Assembly: GCF_001937065.1 (NCBI RefSeq)
Contig: NZ_MOWR01000002.1
Location: 186,001-250,000 of the forward strand
Length of the DNA: 64,000 bases
Reading direction: 5' to 3'
Origin: Streptococcus sp. 'caviae'
GTDB lineage: Bacteria > Bacillota > Bacilli > Lactobacillales > Streptococcaceae
Shown here piece by piece: positions 55,298 through 64,000 of this stretch. A program made the position numbers and the translations under genes. Each line of letters opens with the position of its first letter. The stretch's first letter is position 1. The notes below the pieces were generated by a model. The model was given only the letters and a program-made list of their open reading frames with translations, was not told the origin of the DNA and searched no databases.

Positions 55298-56573
55298 GCA
55301 TCAAGATATTTTAGAATATTTGGAAAATCTGGCTATCGGCAAACGCGTCAGTGTCAGAAGCATTTCAAATCATTTGAAAGTCAGCGACGGAACTGCCTAC
55401 CGAGCCATTAAAGAAGCAGAAAACCGCGGAATTGTTGAGACCCGGCCGCGCAGCGGCACCATTCGTGTCGAAAAAAAGGTGCGTGTGCGTTTAAATAAGC
55501 TGACTTACAAGGAAATTGCCAATATCAGCGAGTCAGAAGTTGTCTCCGGCGAATCTGGGCTCAGCCACGAATTCAGCAAGTTTTCTATCGGTGCCATGAC
55601 CATTGACAATATTCACCGCTATCTGACCAAGGATGGCCTTTTGATTGTCGGAGACCGTGAAAATATTCAGCTTTTGGCTCTGCAAAATAAAAATGCCATC
55701 CTCGTAACCGGGGGTTTTCCTGTGTCTGACAGAGTGCGTGAAACCTCCAATCAGCTGGGAATTCCCGTCATGATAACTAACTATGATACCTTTACCGTTG
55801 CCACACTTATCAATCAAGCTCTTTCCAATGTTCGTATCAAGACTGATATTAAGACGGTTGAAGAGGTTTATCAGGAAAAGGTCTATCATGGCTTTCTGCA
55901 CGACACAGACACCGTCAAGGACTATAACAATCTGATTAAAAAGACCAATCATGTCCGCTATCCGGTCATCAACAGCCATAATATGGTTGTCGGTGTTATC
56001 AGTATGAGAGATGTCGCCGGCAAGGCTCCCAATGTGATTCTTAATCAGCTGATGACTAAGAACCCTGTAGTCGCAAAACCGACGCTTAGTCTGGCCAATA
56101 TCAGCCAAAAGATGATTTTTGAAGATTATGATATGCTGCCGGTGGTTAAGGAAGATTACAGCCTTTTAGGTGTTATTACGCGCCGGCAGGTGATGGAAAA
56201 TCTGCAAAATTTTCAAAGAACCAGCACTTATACTTACAGCGAACAGATTACCGCCAATCTGCAGGAGGAAAAAACCGGCTTTCAATTTGTAGTGGAACCG
56301 GCTATGATTGATCCGGCGGGCAATCTGGCACACGGTGTTTTAACAGAATTTCTAAAAGATATTACCATGCGCGTCTTGACGCAAAAGCATAAAAAGAATA
56401 TCATTATTGAACAAATGATGTTATACTTTTTACAGGCCGTTCAAATTGATGACCTGCTGAAAATTCAGCCCAAGGTCATCACTGAAAACAGACGGAGTGC
56501 GACGCTTGACTTTGAAATTTACCACGGCAGTCAGGTTGTCACCAAAGCCGTCGTGACGACAAAATTGAATTAA
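55290..56573 (+). CDS. spxR: CBS-HotDog transcription regulator SpxR
   Basis: 427 residues from ATG 55290 (AGGTG upstream; the GTG at 55278 is less likely). Domain order: winged helix (VSVRSISNHLKVSDGTAYRAIKEAE, about 20-45), DRTGG domain (about 80-190, LLIVGDRENIQLLAL, ILVTGGF), two CBS repeats (about 195-310) and a HotDog domain to the end. S. pneumoniae SpxR has this layout and tunes pyruvate oxidase expression; CBS domains usually sense adenylates or CoA. The function here is by homology only. Confidence 0.85.
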   Translation: MSKHQDILEYLENLAIGKRVSVRSISNHLKVSDGTAYRAIKEAENRGIVETRPRSGTIRVEKKVRVRLNKLTYKEIANISESEVVSGESGLSHEFSKFSIGAMTIDNIHRYLTKDGLLIVGDRENIQLLALQNKNAILVTGGFPVSDRVRETSNQLGIPVMITNYDTFTVATLINQALSNVRIKTDIKTVEEVYQEKVYHGFLHDTDTVKDYNNLIKKTNHVRYPVINSHNMVVGVISMRDVAGKAPNVILNQLMTKNPVVAKPTLSLANISQKMIFEDYDMLPVVKEDYSLLGVITRRQVMENLQNFQRTSTYTYSEQITANLQEEKTGFQFVVEPAMIDPAGNLAHGVLTEFLKDITMRVLTQKHKKNIIIEQMMLYFLQAVQIDDLLKIQPKVITENRRSATLDFEIYHGSQVVTKAVVTTKLN

Positions 56574-56594
56574 AACTAAGGAGTTAACTAAAAC

Positions 56595-57455
56595 ATGATT
56601 ACATTGAAATCAGCGCGTGAAATTGAAGCGATGGATGAGGCCGGCGATTTTTTAGCCAGCATTCATATCGGTTTGCGTGATTTGATTAAGCCGGGACTGG
56701 ACATGTGGGAAATTGAAGAATATGTCCGCAGACGCTGCAAGGAAGAAAATTTCCTGCCCTTACAAATTGGGGCAGACGGTCATTTTATGGATTATCCCTA
56801 TGCCACCTGCTGCGGTTTAAATGATGAAGTGGCTCATGCTTTTCCGCGCCATTATACTTTGAAGGAGGGCGATCTTCTTAAAGTCGATATGGTGCTTGGC
56901 GGACCCATTGCTAAAGAGGATCTGGATGTGTCGAAATTGAATTTTGACAACGTTGCTGAAGTCAAAAAACATACAGACAGTTTCCGCGGCGGTATCGCTG
57001 ATTCTTGCTGGGCCTATGCTGTCGGAAATGTTTCTGAAGAAGTCAAAAAGCTCATGGATGTTACCAAAGAATGTCTTTATAAGGGTATTGAAAAAGCTGT
57101 TGTCGGCAACCGTATCGGCGATATTGGTGCAGCCATTCAGGAATATGCTGAAAGCTTTGGCTATGGTGTTGTCCGCGACTTAGTCGGCCACGGTGTCGGT
57201 CCGACCATGCATGAAGAACCCAATGTTCCCCACTATGGCAGAGCCGGCCGCGGTCTGCGCTTGAAAGAAGGAATGGTGCTGACAATCGAGCCTATGATCA
57301 ATACGGGAACCTGGGAAATTGATACTGATATGCAGACAGGCTGGGCTCACAAGACGCTTGACGGCGGTCTTTCCTGCCAATATGAACATCAGTTTGTTAT
57401 TACCAAAGACGGTCCGCGTATTCTTACCAGTCAAGGAGAAGAAGGCACCTATTAA
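56595..57455 (+). CDS. map: Methionine aminopeptidase, type I
   Basis: 286 residues. Removes N-terminal Met from new proteins. The five metal ligands are visible: Asp in LLKVDMV, Asp in IADSCWAYA, His in VGHGVGP, Glu in TIEPM, Glu in CQYEHQF. Between the first two Asp lies an extra stretch of about 30 residues (near 103-135) compared with the E. coli enzyme, as known for streptococcal MetAP. Twenty-one bases after spxR; SD AAGGAG. Confidence 0.95.
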   Translation: MITLKSAREIEAMDEAGDFLASIHIGLRDLIKPGLDMWEIEEYVRRRCKEENFLPLQIGADGHFMDYPYATCCGLNDEVAHAFPRHYTLKEGDLLKVDMVLGGPIAKEDLDVSKLNFDNVAEVKKHTDSFRGGIADSCWAYAVGNVSEEVKKLMDVTKECLYKGIEKAVVGNRIGDIGAAIQEYAESFGYGVVRDLVGHGVGPTMHEEPNVPHYGRAGRGLRLKEGMVLTIEPMINTGTWEIDTDMQTGWAHKTLDGGLSCQYEHQFVITKDGPRILTSQGEEGTY

Positions 57456-57466
57456 TAGGAGTTGCA

Positions 57467-58399
57467 GTGAAAAAGTTTATTGAAAAATTACAGGCAAGCC
57501 AGTATGTTCAAAATTTTTTAACCTACTATAAAAGCTCTGAGATGGACCTCTCCAGTATAGCAGTAGCTTACTATTTGATTTTGACCATCTTTCCCTTTTT
57601 GATCTTGCTTGCCAACTTGTTTCCTTATCTGAATATAGATACTTCGGAACTCTTATCGTTTATGAAGAATAATCTGCCTGAACAGCTCTATGACAGCACC
57701 TCAGGTATTGTTGTCGGGATTTTCAACAAACCCTCCACCAGTCTCTTGTGGCTGGCTGTTGTTACGGGTCTGTGGACCATGTCAAAGAGTTTGACTTTTT
57801 TGCAGAAGTCCATGAATAAATCCTACGGCATTCAAGATCACCGTGATTTGATTTTAGGGCATATTGTCGGAATTTTTTCCAGTTTGCTGGTGATCTTCTT
57901 TTTAGCACTGGCCATCATACTGTCAACGTTTGGTAAGACGGTGCTGACTTTTTTATATCACAATTCTTATCTCAATCAGGATTTGTATGATATGTTGATG
58001 AATTTAACCCAGCCGGTAACTGCTGCGATTTTCTTCGTTGCCTTAGCAGTTCTCTACTATATTCTGCCTAATGTTCGAATCAGGAAAATCCGCTATATTC
58101 TGCCGGGTACGATCTTTACAAGTATTCTCTTCTTTACAATGACGAGCGTGTTTGGGACTTATCTGAGATATGCCACCGCCAGCATGGAAAATCTCCGGGT
58201 TTTTGGATCGGTGACCTTGTTTGCTTTAATGCTGTGGTTTATTGTCTTTGCCCGAATTCTGATTTTAGGGGCTGTTTTAAATGCCAGTTATCAAAAAAAA
58301 TACGTTAAGGAATTTAAACCAAGACGAGGCAACATTATCACTATTATCCAATCCAGACGGGATTATATGGCCAAAAAAGATGAAGAAAACAAGAAATGA
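57467..58399 (+). CDS. YihY/BrkB-family membrane protein
   Basis: 310 residues with about six membrane segments. Family hallmarks: AVAYYLILTIFPFLILLANLFP near 33-54 and WLAVVTGLWTMSKSLTFLQKSMN. Once called RNase BN, now a membrane protein of unclear role (possible transporter). The start is GTG at 57467 with AGGAG 5 bases upstream, directly after map, so it is co-transcribed. Confidence 0.9.
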   Translation: MKKFIEKLQASQYVQNFLTYYKSSEMDLSSIAVAYYLILTIFPFLILLANLFPYLNIDTSELLSFMKNNLPEQLYDSTSGIVVGIFNKPSTSLLWLAVVTGLWTMSKSLTFLQKSMNKSYGIQDHRDLILGHIVGIFSSLLVIFFLALAIILSTFGKTVLTFLYHNSYLNQDLYDMLMNLTQPVTAAIFFVALAVLYYILPNVRIRKIRYILPGTIFTSILFFTMTSVFGTYLRYATASMENLRVFGSVTLFALMLWFIVFARILILGAVLNASYQKKYVKEFKPRRGNIITIIQSRRDYMAKKDEENKK

Positions 58400-58470
58400 T
58401 GGCTTGAGCCAGGTTAGCTGCCTGTTCATTCTGGGTAATCAGCTGTGAAAGGTCAGCCTTTATACAATGA

Positions 58471-58521
58471 GACATGACAAAAGTCATGTCATGATATGAC
58501 ATTCTGTGCTAAACGGAATGT
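58471..58521 (+). terminator. Perfect palindrome and terminator after the YihY gene
   Basis: GACATGAC-AAAA-GTCATGTC (58471-58490) followed by ACATTC (58499-58504) / GAATGT (58516-58521) with a long T run after it. The first dyad could also be an operator. Confidence 0.65.
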
Positions 58522-58549
58522 TTTTTATTTTTTATAATAAAAGCAGAAA

Positions 58550-58678
58550 GTGAAGAAAAAAGAAAGAATAATAGCTGCTGTCTGCTTTTTAGTGCTTATA
58601 ACAGGAGGTGCCAAAATTACCAGGCATACAGGCTTTTATCCCACTTTCGAAAAAGGCAGAGCTCCCAGAGCTTTGTGA
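58550..58678 (+). CDS. Candidate 42-residue secreted or membrane peptide
   Basis: GTG start 12 bases after a TATAAT (58533-58538). The head MKKKERIIAAVCFLVLITGG has the charge and hydrophobic core of a signal or anchor peptide; the tail is AKITRHTGFYPTFEKGRAPRAL. There is no good SD. It lies 67 bases before an ABC exporter and two-component system, a common place for a peptide substrate or signal, but it may also be chance. Confidence 0.3.
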   Translation: MKKKERIIAAVCFLVLITGGAKITRHTGFYPTFEKGRAPRAL

Positions 58679-58745
58679 CTTGCTGCTTTTTCTATTGTCA
58701 CTATAGGTTCAGTAGGCTTTTGCAGCTCATGAAAGGAGAACCCAT

Positions 58746-59645
58746 ATGACTAAAACAGTCATTAAAGTTTCACAGCTGACAAAAAATTTTAAGGATAAAA
58801 AAGTACTGAAAAGCCTCTCTTTTGAGGTTAATGAGGGCGATTGTATGGCCTTGATCGGTCCCAATGGGGCAGGCAAGACGGTACTTATGTCCTGTCTTTT
58901 GGGAGACTATCATCCAACAGCCGGTCAGATTGAAGTGCTGGGGAAATCGGCCCATGATTCACAGCTTAAGGGCAAGGTCGGCATCCTTTTTCAGGAAAAT
59001 TTAACCGAACAAAAGTTAAAAGTCTCAGAACTTCTTCAGTTTCAGCAAAGTATCTATGCTAATCCTTTGTCTGACACAGCGATTGACAGGCTGCTTGGTT
59101 TTACGACTGAGCAAAAAAATCAATTTGCTGAAAAGCTCTCCGGCGGTCAGCGCCGCTTGCTGGCTTTTGTTCAAGTCATTATCGGTCAGCCGGATATTAT
59201 TTTTCTTGATGAGCCGACAGCCGGGATGGATACCAGCACGCGCAAACGCTTTTGGGAAATTGTTAATGAGCTAAAGGCAGCGGGGAAAACGATTATCTAT
59301 TCGTCGCACTATATTGAGGAAGTAGAGCATACAGCGGATCGCATTTTGGTGCTGCATGATGGAAAATTGCTGCGCGATACTACGCCTTATCTTATGCGGG
59401 CTGAAGAAAAAGAGAAGGTCTTCACGCTGCCGCTTGCCTATCTAGAGAATATAGAAGATCAGTCTATTTACAATTTAGCTGTTAAATCAGACAGAATAAC
59501 CTTCACAACCAAGGAAGTTCAAACAATCTGGCAGATTTTAGAAGATGCCGGATGTCCTATTGAAGATATTGAAATGGCCAACCGAACCCTGCTTGACAGT
59601 ATTTTTGAAAATGAAAGAGAGGAAAAAGCTCATGAAAACCTTTAA
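58746..59645 (+). CDS. ABC exporter ATP-binding protein
   Basis: 299 residues. Walker A LIGPNGAGKT (37-46), signature LSGGQRRL, Walker B IIFLDEPTAGMD, H-loop SSHYIEE, then a C-terminal extension of about 80 residues. Drug/peptide-export (CcmA-like) type. It overlaps the permease by 14 bases. The set ABC-permease-kinase-regulator resembles B. subtilis YvfR-YvfS-YvfT-YvfU. SD AAAGGAG at 58733-58739. Confidence 0.9.
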   Translation: MTKTVIKVSQLTKNFKDKKVLKSLSFEVNEGDCMALIGPNGAGKTVLMSCLLGDYHPTAGQIEVLGKSAHDSQLKGKVGILFQENLTEQKLKVSELLQFQQSIYANPLSDTAIDRLLGFTTEQKNQFAEKLSGGQRRLLAFVQVIIGQPDIIFLDEPTAGMDTSTRKRFWEIVNELKAAGKTIIYSSHYIEEVEHTADRILVLHDGKLLRDTTPYLMRAEEKEKVFTLPLAYLENIEDQSIYNLAVKSDRITFTTKEVQTIWQILEDAGCPIEDIEMANRTLLDSIFENEREEKAHENL

Positions 59646-60378
59646 AGCAATGTTAAGGCAAGAATACCTTGTCAATAAACGTTCTTTATCTAATTTAATT
59701 ATGGCTGTTGGCATGCCAATTGGCTTTTTCCTGCTCTTTACTACTATTTGGGCTAATGATGAATCCATGCCAAAAGAAATGGCTAAAGTCTGGATCAGAC
59801 AGTACATGCTGCAAATGACCGCTTTTTCCAGCCTCAGTTTTGCTTTTTACTCGCTGCCTTTTGCATTTCACGAGGATAAGACCGGCAATCGTTTAAAGGC
59901 TGTTCAGCACAGCCCTGTCCCCTTGTGGCAGTATTATGCCAGTAAAATTATAACTATCTTGGTGCACTTTGTTTTGGCGATCATAGCTGTGTTTCTGGTC
60001 GGTCACTTTGTCAAAGATGTGTCCATGCCCTGGAAAGACTGGCTGACAGCAGGAGGATTGTTATTCGTCGGAGCTTCCTGCTTCATGCCGTTTGGTGCCC
60101 TTTTTGCTCATATCAAGTCTGCGCAGACCCTCTCTTTAGTTGCTAATATATTTTACATGGGGCTGTCTGTCTTGGGCGGATTGTGGATGCCGGTATCAAC
60201 CTTTCCTGATGTGATGCAGAAACTAGCCAAATGGACACCGACGTATCACTTTAATAACACGGTAATTTCTTATTTTGATAAAGATTTTTCCATCCAGTCA
60301 CTCTCGATTCTCTTTGGATATGCTATCATAGTCTTAGCGATTGCTATTGCAGTCGGAAAAAAGCTTGAGGTGAAATGA
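59632..60378 (+). CDS. ABC-2 type permease
   Basis: 248 residues from ATG 59632 (AGAGAGGA upstream); a frame from ATG 59545 lies inside the ATPase gene. Six hydrophobic segments with the ABC-2 layout (LMAVGMPIGFFLLFTTIW, MGLSVLGGLWMPVSTFPDVMQ). Partner of the ATPase; probably exports a lipid, peptide or drug. Its stop overlaps the kinase start by 4 bases. Confidence 0.9.
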   Translation: MKTFKAMLRQEYLVNKRSLSNLIMAVGMPIGFFLLFTTIWANDESMPKEMAKVWIRQYMLQMTAFSSLSFAFYSLPFAFHEDKTGNRLKAVQHSPVPLWQYYASKIITILVHFVLAIIAVFLVGHFVKDVSMPWKDWLTAGGLLFVGASCFMPFGALFAHIKSAQTLSLVANIFYMGLSVLGGLWMPVSTFPDVMQKLAKWTPTYHFNNTVISYFDKDFSIQSLSILFGYAIIVLAIAIAVGKKLEVK

Positions 60379-61469
60379 TGTTTCGACCCTTTCAAAAAAC
60401 GGATCCGCTCTACTATGTAGCGCTGGTCTTTATGATTTTTCCGCTGGGCGGTGTCAGCTGGTTTGGCTATCCCTTGTGGACGCTTTTACCGTCCGTGCTT
60501 TTTGCGCTGGCCTTTATCGCCATTATTCATATTAAGGATGACTATCCTAAAATAATTGCCTGCCTCTGGTTTTACTTGTTAGGTTATATCGTCTGGATAT
60601 CTTGCTTTATCGAAGGCTCTATGATGTGGTTTTTCTTCTTTCTCGTTAATCTTCTCGTCTGGCGATTTGGGGATAAGATAAAGAGTTATCGCTTTATTTC
60701 CTTTTTACTTGGAATCGTGATTGTGGTCTTAGTTGGTTTTATTCGTGCGACATCAACATTCAACAAAGTTTACTTCTTTCTTGTCGCGATTTTCGTCTTA
60801 ACTATGCTTTATACTCAACATCAGACTCAAATTGAAGAACAAATGAAGAGGGAGCTGTACAAGCAGAATGAAGCTATTAATCTCCTGGCCGCTGAAAATG
60901 AGCGCAACCGTATCGGCCGTGATTTGCATGATACCTTGGGACACACCTTTGCCATGATGACCTTAAAAACGGAACTGGCGCTGAAACAGCTGAACAAGCA
61001 AAATACAGAAGCTGTCCGCAAGGAACTGCTGGATCTCAATCAAATCAGCAAAGAATCTATGAAAAATGTCCGTGAACTTATCAATAATCTCAAATACCGG
61101 ACAGTTACAGAAGAATTGGCGGCGATTACAGAGATGTTTGCCCTGTCTGATATTGGCCTAACAGTAGAAAATACGGTCAATACGGACCAATTATCACCGG
61201 TTATCCAATCCAGCATGACTATGATTTTGCGGGAGCTGACCAACAATGTTATCAAACACAGCAAGGCTTCGGCCTGTCAGATTCATATTTTTGAAAAAGA
61301 CGGCTTTATCATCAAAATAGAAGATAACGGCTGCGGTTTTGATGAACTGACCGGAAAGGAGCTCAGCTCTATTCGTGAGCGCTTGTACTTAGTCAACGGG
61401 CAGGTTGATATTTTATCAAGCAAACAGCCGACTGTTATTCAGATCAGACTTAAAGATAAGGAGAATTAG
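60375..61469 (+). CDS. DesK-type sensor histidine kinase
   Basis: 364 residues. Four to five membrane segments in the first 145 residues, no sizeable outside domain, so it is likely to sense the membrane itself. Then a coiled-coil and the HisKA_3 motif [13 protein letters not shown] with phospho-acceptor His185, N-box [16 protein letters not shown] and G-box EDNGCGF. NarL-partner class. Gene order suggests it controls the ABC genes upstream. Confidence 0.92.
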   Translation: MMFRPFQKTDPLYYVALVFMIFPLGGVSWFGYPLWTLLPSVLFALAFIAIIHIKDDYPKIIACLWFYLLGYIVWISCFIEGSMMWFFFFLVNLLVWRFGDKIKSYRFISFLLGIVIVVLVGFIRATSTFNKVYFFLVAIFVLTMLYTQHQTQIEEQMKRELYKQNEAINLLAAENERNRIGRDLHDTLGHTFAMMTLKTELALKQLNKQNTEAVRKELLDLNQISKESMKNVRELINNLKYRTVTEELAAITEMFALSDIGLTVENTVNTDQLSPVIQSSMTMILRELTNNVIKHSKASACQIHIFEKDGFIIKIEDNGCGFDELTGKELSSIRERLYLVNGQVDILSSKQPTVIQIRLKDKEN

Positions 61470-61470
61470 T

Positions 61471-62070
61471 ATGAGATTATTAGTAGCTGAAGATCAGTCT
61501 ATGCTGAGGGATGCTCTCTGTCAGCTTTTGCTCATGGAAGATGACGTTGAGGCTATATTTCAAGCTTCCAATGGTGCCGAGGCAATAGACTTGCTGCAAA
61601 AAGAATCTATTGACGTGGCTATTTTGGACGTTGAAATGCCCAAGAAAACAGGGCTGGATGTGCTGGAGTGGATTCGTGCTCACCACCAGGCTGCTAAGGT
61701 TATTATTGTGACAACCTTCAAGCGCTCAGGCTATTTTAAGCGTGCCTTAGCAGCCCATGTTGATGCTTATGTCTTGAAGGATCGCTCAACTGCTGAGCTG
61801 ATGCAGACGATCCACACCGTTTTGTCCGGACAAAGAGAGTATTCTCCTGAGCTGATTGAGGAAGTCACTTTTACGTCAAATCCGCTGAGCCAGCGAGAGC
61901 AGGAAGTCTTGCTTTTAGCGGCTAGAGGTCTGTCTAATCAGGAGATCTCTGAAAAACTCTTCTTGTCCAACGGCACAGTCCGAAATTACATGACTGGTAT
62001 TTTTAACAAGCTGTCTGCCAGCAATCGTACAGAGGCTGTCAGAATTGCGCGTGAAGAGAATTGGATTTAA
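61471..62070 (+). CDS. NarL/DesR-type response regulator
   Basis: 199 residues from ATG 61471, 1 base after the kinase stop, SD AAGGAGAA. Receiver domain with LVAEDQ and the phospho-acceptor Asp53 in [10 protein letters not shown]; LuxR helix-turn-helix at about 135-190 ([25 protein letters not shown]). Partner of the kinase before it. Confidence 0.94.
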   Translation: MRLLVAEDQSMLRDALCQLLLMEDDVEAIFQASNGAEAIDLLQKESIDVAILDVEMPKKTGLDVLEWIRAHHQAAKVIIVTTFKRSGYFKRALAAHVDAYVLKDRSTAELMQTIHTVLSGQREYSPELIEEVTFTSNPLSQREQEVLLLAARGLSNQEISEKLFLSNGTVRNYMTGIFNKLSASNRTEAVRIAREENWI

Positions 62071-62097
62071 GATCGATAAAAATAATTTGCAACTAAA

Positions 62098-62153
62098 AAA
62101 GGAGAAACAGCGGCTCACGATGTCATATCATGAACGTGCTGTTTTCTCCTTTT
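62098..62153. terminator. Shared convergent terminator, response regulator / GtrA
   Basis: GGAGAAACAGC pairs with GCTGTTTTCTCC (one bulge), with CACG/CGTG inside; A run before and T run after. Its loop carries ATGTCATATCATGA, which is also found inverted at 58489-58502. Confidence 0.8.
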
Positions 62154-62177
62154 TCTATTTGCAGCAAGACTGCTTTT

Positions 62178-62633
62178 TTATTTTTTATTTTTGAAAATAA
62201 AGAATTTACTGATGACATAGTTGGTTACCATGATTAATACCTGACCGATTAAGGTAGCGATAGCATTAACCCAGGACATGTTATTGCCGACAAACTGGCC
62301 GATAATTCCCGGGAATTGGTCAACTAAAAGATAGGCTAAACCAGTATCCAAAGACAATGTTGACAGGCGCGCCAAGAAAAACTTGACAAAACGGCTTTGC
62401 CAGCCCTGCCTTGCCTGATTAAAAGCATAGGTATCATTAACCACAAAAGCAAAAACAATAGCCAAGACATTAGCGATAGTTGTTGTCAGGGTGGCATTTT
62501 TCAAAATAGGGTAGATGATTACAATGCGAAGAATAGCATAAAAGATAGTTGTTAGAACCCCTGCAACCAAATACTTAAAAACTTCGTGCCGGGTTACTCT
62601 TTTTAGAAAATCAGTCGTTAATAATTTTTTCAT
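62178..62633 (-). CDS. GtrA-family membrane protein
   Basis: 151 residues with four membrane segments; motifs FKYLVAGVLTTIFYAI near the N-terminus and FVVNDTYAFNQARQGW in the middle are typical. GtrA proteins help flip lipid-linked sugars in cell-surface polysaccharide pathways. No partner glycosyltransferase is next to it. Convergent with the two-component genes and divergent from queT. Confidence 0.88.
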   Translation of the reverse strand: MKKLLTTDFLKRVTRHEVFKYLVAGVLTTIFYAILRIVIIYPILKNATLTTTIANVLAIVFAFVVNDTYAFNQARQGWQSRFVKFFLARLSTLSLDTGLAYLLVDQFPGIIGQFVGNNMSWVNAIATLIGQVLIMVTNYVISKFFIFKNKK

Positions 62634-62663
62634 AAACTTACTATATCAAAAAAAGTGGAAATA

Positions 62664-62672
62664 TGCTATACT
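62664..62672 (+). promoter_or_regulatory. queT promoter, extended -10
   Basis: TGCTATACT (TATACT 62667-62672), 20 bases before the riboswitch stem. Confidence 0.6.
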
Positions 62673-62692
62673 GAATAAGTTGCTCAGCAACC

Positions 62693-62752
62693 CTTGGTGC
62701 TTACTTCCCTTTCACCAAGCATATTATAAACGGGACAACCGTCAAAGGAGAA
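62693..62752 (+). promoter_or_regulatory. preQ1-II riboswitch
   Basis: CTTGGTG (62693-62699) pairs with CACCAAG (62713-62719), followed by the ATATTA-type joining strand, a small hairpin CGG..CCG (62731-62741) and the SD AAAGGAG (62744-62750). This fits the preQ1-II (COG4708) class that I remember before queT in Streptococcaceae. PreQ1 binding would draw the SD into a pseudoknot and reduce uptake. Confidence 0.92.
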
Positions 62753-62755
62753 ATA

Positions 62756-63268
62756 ATGAAACAATTAACTGTTCGTGATTTAAGCCATATTGCTATTGTA
62801 GCAGCTGTATACGTGGTGCTGACTGCCACACCGCCTCTCAATGCTCTGTCATACGGCGGCATACAGTTTCGTTTAGCTGAGATGCTTTATTTTTTGGCTT
62901 TTTTCAATCCTAAATACATTATTGCTGTAACGCTGGGCTGTATGATTGCCAATGCCATGGGCACAATTGGTCTGGTAGATGTTTTTGTCGGCGGCGGCTC
63001 AACCCTTATTTTTGTCAGCTTAGGCGTTATTCTTTTTGCCAAATACAAAGATGCTTATCTTTTTAAAGGGTTCATCAACAAAGCCTTCTTTTATTTTGCC
63101 ATCTTTTTTTCCTTGTCTATGTTTACCATTGCAGCAGAATTAAAGGTGATTTTTAATACGCCTTTTTGGATAACTTGGCTGACAACAGCTCTGGGAGAAT
63201 TTGCTTCCCTGCTTATCGGTGCACTGGTGATTGACCGAGCCGGCAAACATATTGATTTCACTAAATAA
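62756..63268 (+). CDS. queT: QueT-family preQ1/queuosine precursor transporter
   Basis: 170 residues, five to six hydrophobic segments. Substrate component (S protein) of an ECF-type importer; motifs SYGGIQFRLAEMLYFLAFFNPKYI and GCMIANAMGTIGLVDVFVGGGSTL. It would use the common ECF energising module encoded elsewhere. The preQ1-II riboswitch in its leader supports the substrate assignment. Confidence 0.93.
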   Translation: MKQLTVRDLSHIAIVAAVYVVLTATPPLNALSYGGIQFRLAEMLYFLAFFNPKYIIAVTLGCMIANAMGTIGLVDVFVGGGSTLIFVSLGVILFAKYKDAYLFKGFINKAFFYFAIFFSLSMFTIAAELKVIFNTPFWITWLTTALGEFASLLIGALVIDRAGKHIDFTK

Positions 63269-63292
63269 CCTTCTGTGTGAAGGTTATTTTTT
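63263..63292 (+). terminator. queT terminator
   Basis: AAATAACCTTC (63263-63273, overlapping the stop) pairs with GAAGGTTATTT (63279-63289), then T. Confidence 0.85.
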
Positions 63293-63402
63293 ATACTCTT
63301 CAAAAATCAAAACTATATGTCGTTGCCTTCGCTTTGCCTACCCTACCTTAGTACAGCCTGCAGCTCGTCGCCTAGTCTATTTTTGATTCTTATTGAGTAT
63401 AA
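63291..63402. mobile_element. Miniature inverted-repeat element (MITE-like)
   Basis: 112 bp bounded by TTATACTC and GAGTATAA, with the flanks CAAAAATCAAAA and TTTTTGATTCTTATT forming imperfect terminal repeats of about 20 bp. It resembles a non-coding element found in many copies between streptococcal genes. It encodes no protein. Confidence 0.7.

Positions 63403-64000
<598 letters not shown>

Overview
The window looks like a chromosome segment of a low-GC lactic acid bacterium, most probably a Streptococcus of the mutans group. I base this on protein likeness (GapN of 475 residues with a TTG start, GtfA of 481 residues, HPr, SpxR, MsmK/MalK), on gene order as I remember it from S. mutans (aconitase - citrate synthase - isocitrate dehydrogenase - membrane protein - ptsH - ptsI - gapN; a mal divergon next to glgP), and on two riboswitch types typical of Lactobacillales/Streptococcaceae (S-MK box before metK, preQ1-II before queT). 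I saw no rRNA, tRNA, CRISPR array, prophage or transposase gene. The first gene (aconitase) is cut at its 5' end and the last (ligA) at its 3' end.

Layout. 1-4824: oxidative arm of the TCA cycle (acnA, citZ, icd), which makes 2-oxoglutarate for glutamate. 5038-11573: a membrane protein, the general PTS enzymes HPr and EI, gapN (NADPH supply) and an ATP-type PEP carboxykinase with a cre-like site at its promoter. 11666-13725 (minus): a DEAD-box helicase and a Gfo/Idh/MocA oxidoreductase. 13939-14565: uridine kinase. 14788-23131: a LacI-regulated sugar operon (msmR, msmE-F-G, a GH32 beta-fructosidase, gtfA, msmK) laid out like fructo-oligosaccharide operons of lactobacilli. 23253-28366: leuABCD with a DUF1294 membrane gene inside it, preceded by a CodY-like box, a strong promoter, a Leu-rich leader peptide and an attenuator. 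28476-36329: YrdC-like protein, aquaporin, a broken copy of the msrC/dnaX junction, small membrane protein, methyltransferase, Ada, S51 peptidase, msrC, dnaX, small membrane protein. 36310-42548: birA (minus), an Old Yellow Enzyme-type oxidoreductase, metK under an S-MK box, a structured RNA candidate, murA. 42747-52797: mal divergon (malK-G-F-E on minus; malR, malQ, glgP on plus). 52877-54524: flavodoxin and aldo/keto reductase behind a MerR-type promoter. 54743-58399: acetyltransferase, spxR, map, YihY protein. 58550-62070: short peptide ORF, ABC exporter and a DesK/DesR-type two-component system. 62178-64000: GtrA protein (minus), preQ1-II riboswitch with queT, a miniature inverted-repeat element, and the start of ligA.

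Theme. Much of the window is carbohydrate import and central metabolism under sugar control: two complete CUT1 ABC importers with LacI regulators, near-consensus promoters with operators in or beside the core promoter, and cre-like sites at pckA, msmE and an oxidoreductase gene. RNA-based control is unusually dense: leucine attenuator, S-MK box with a long insert, preQ1-II, and a branched RNA candidate after metK. All coordinates of motifs and hairpins were read by eye; no folding, alignment or database search was run.
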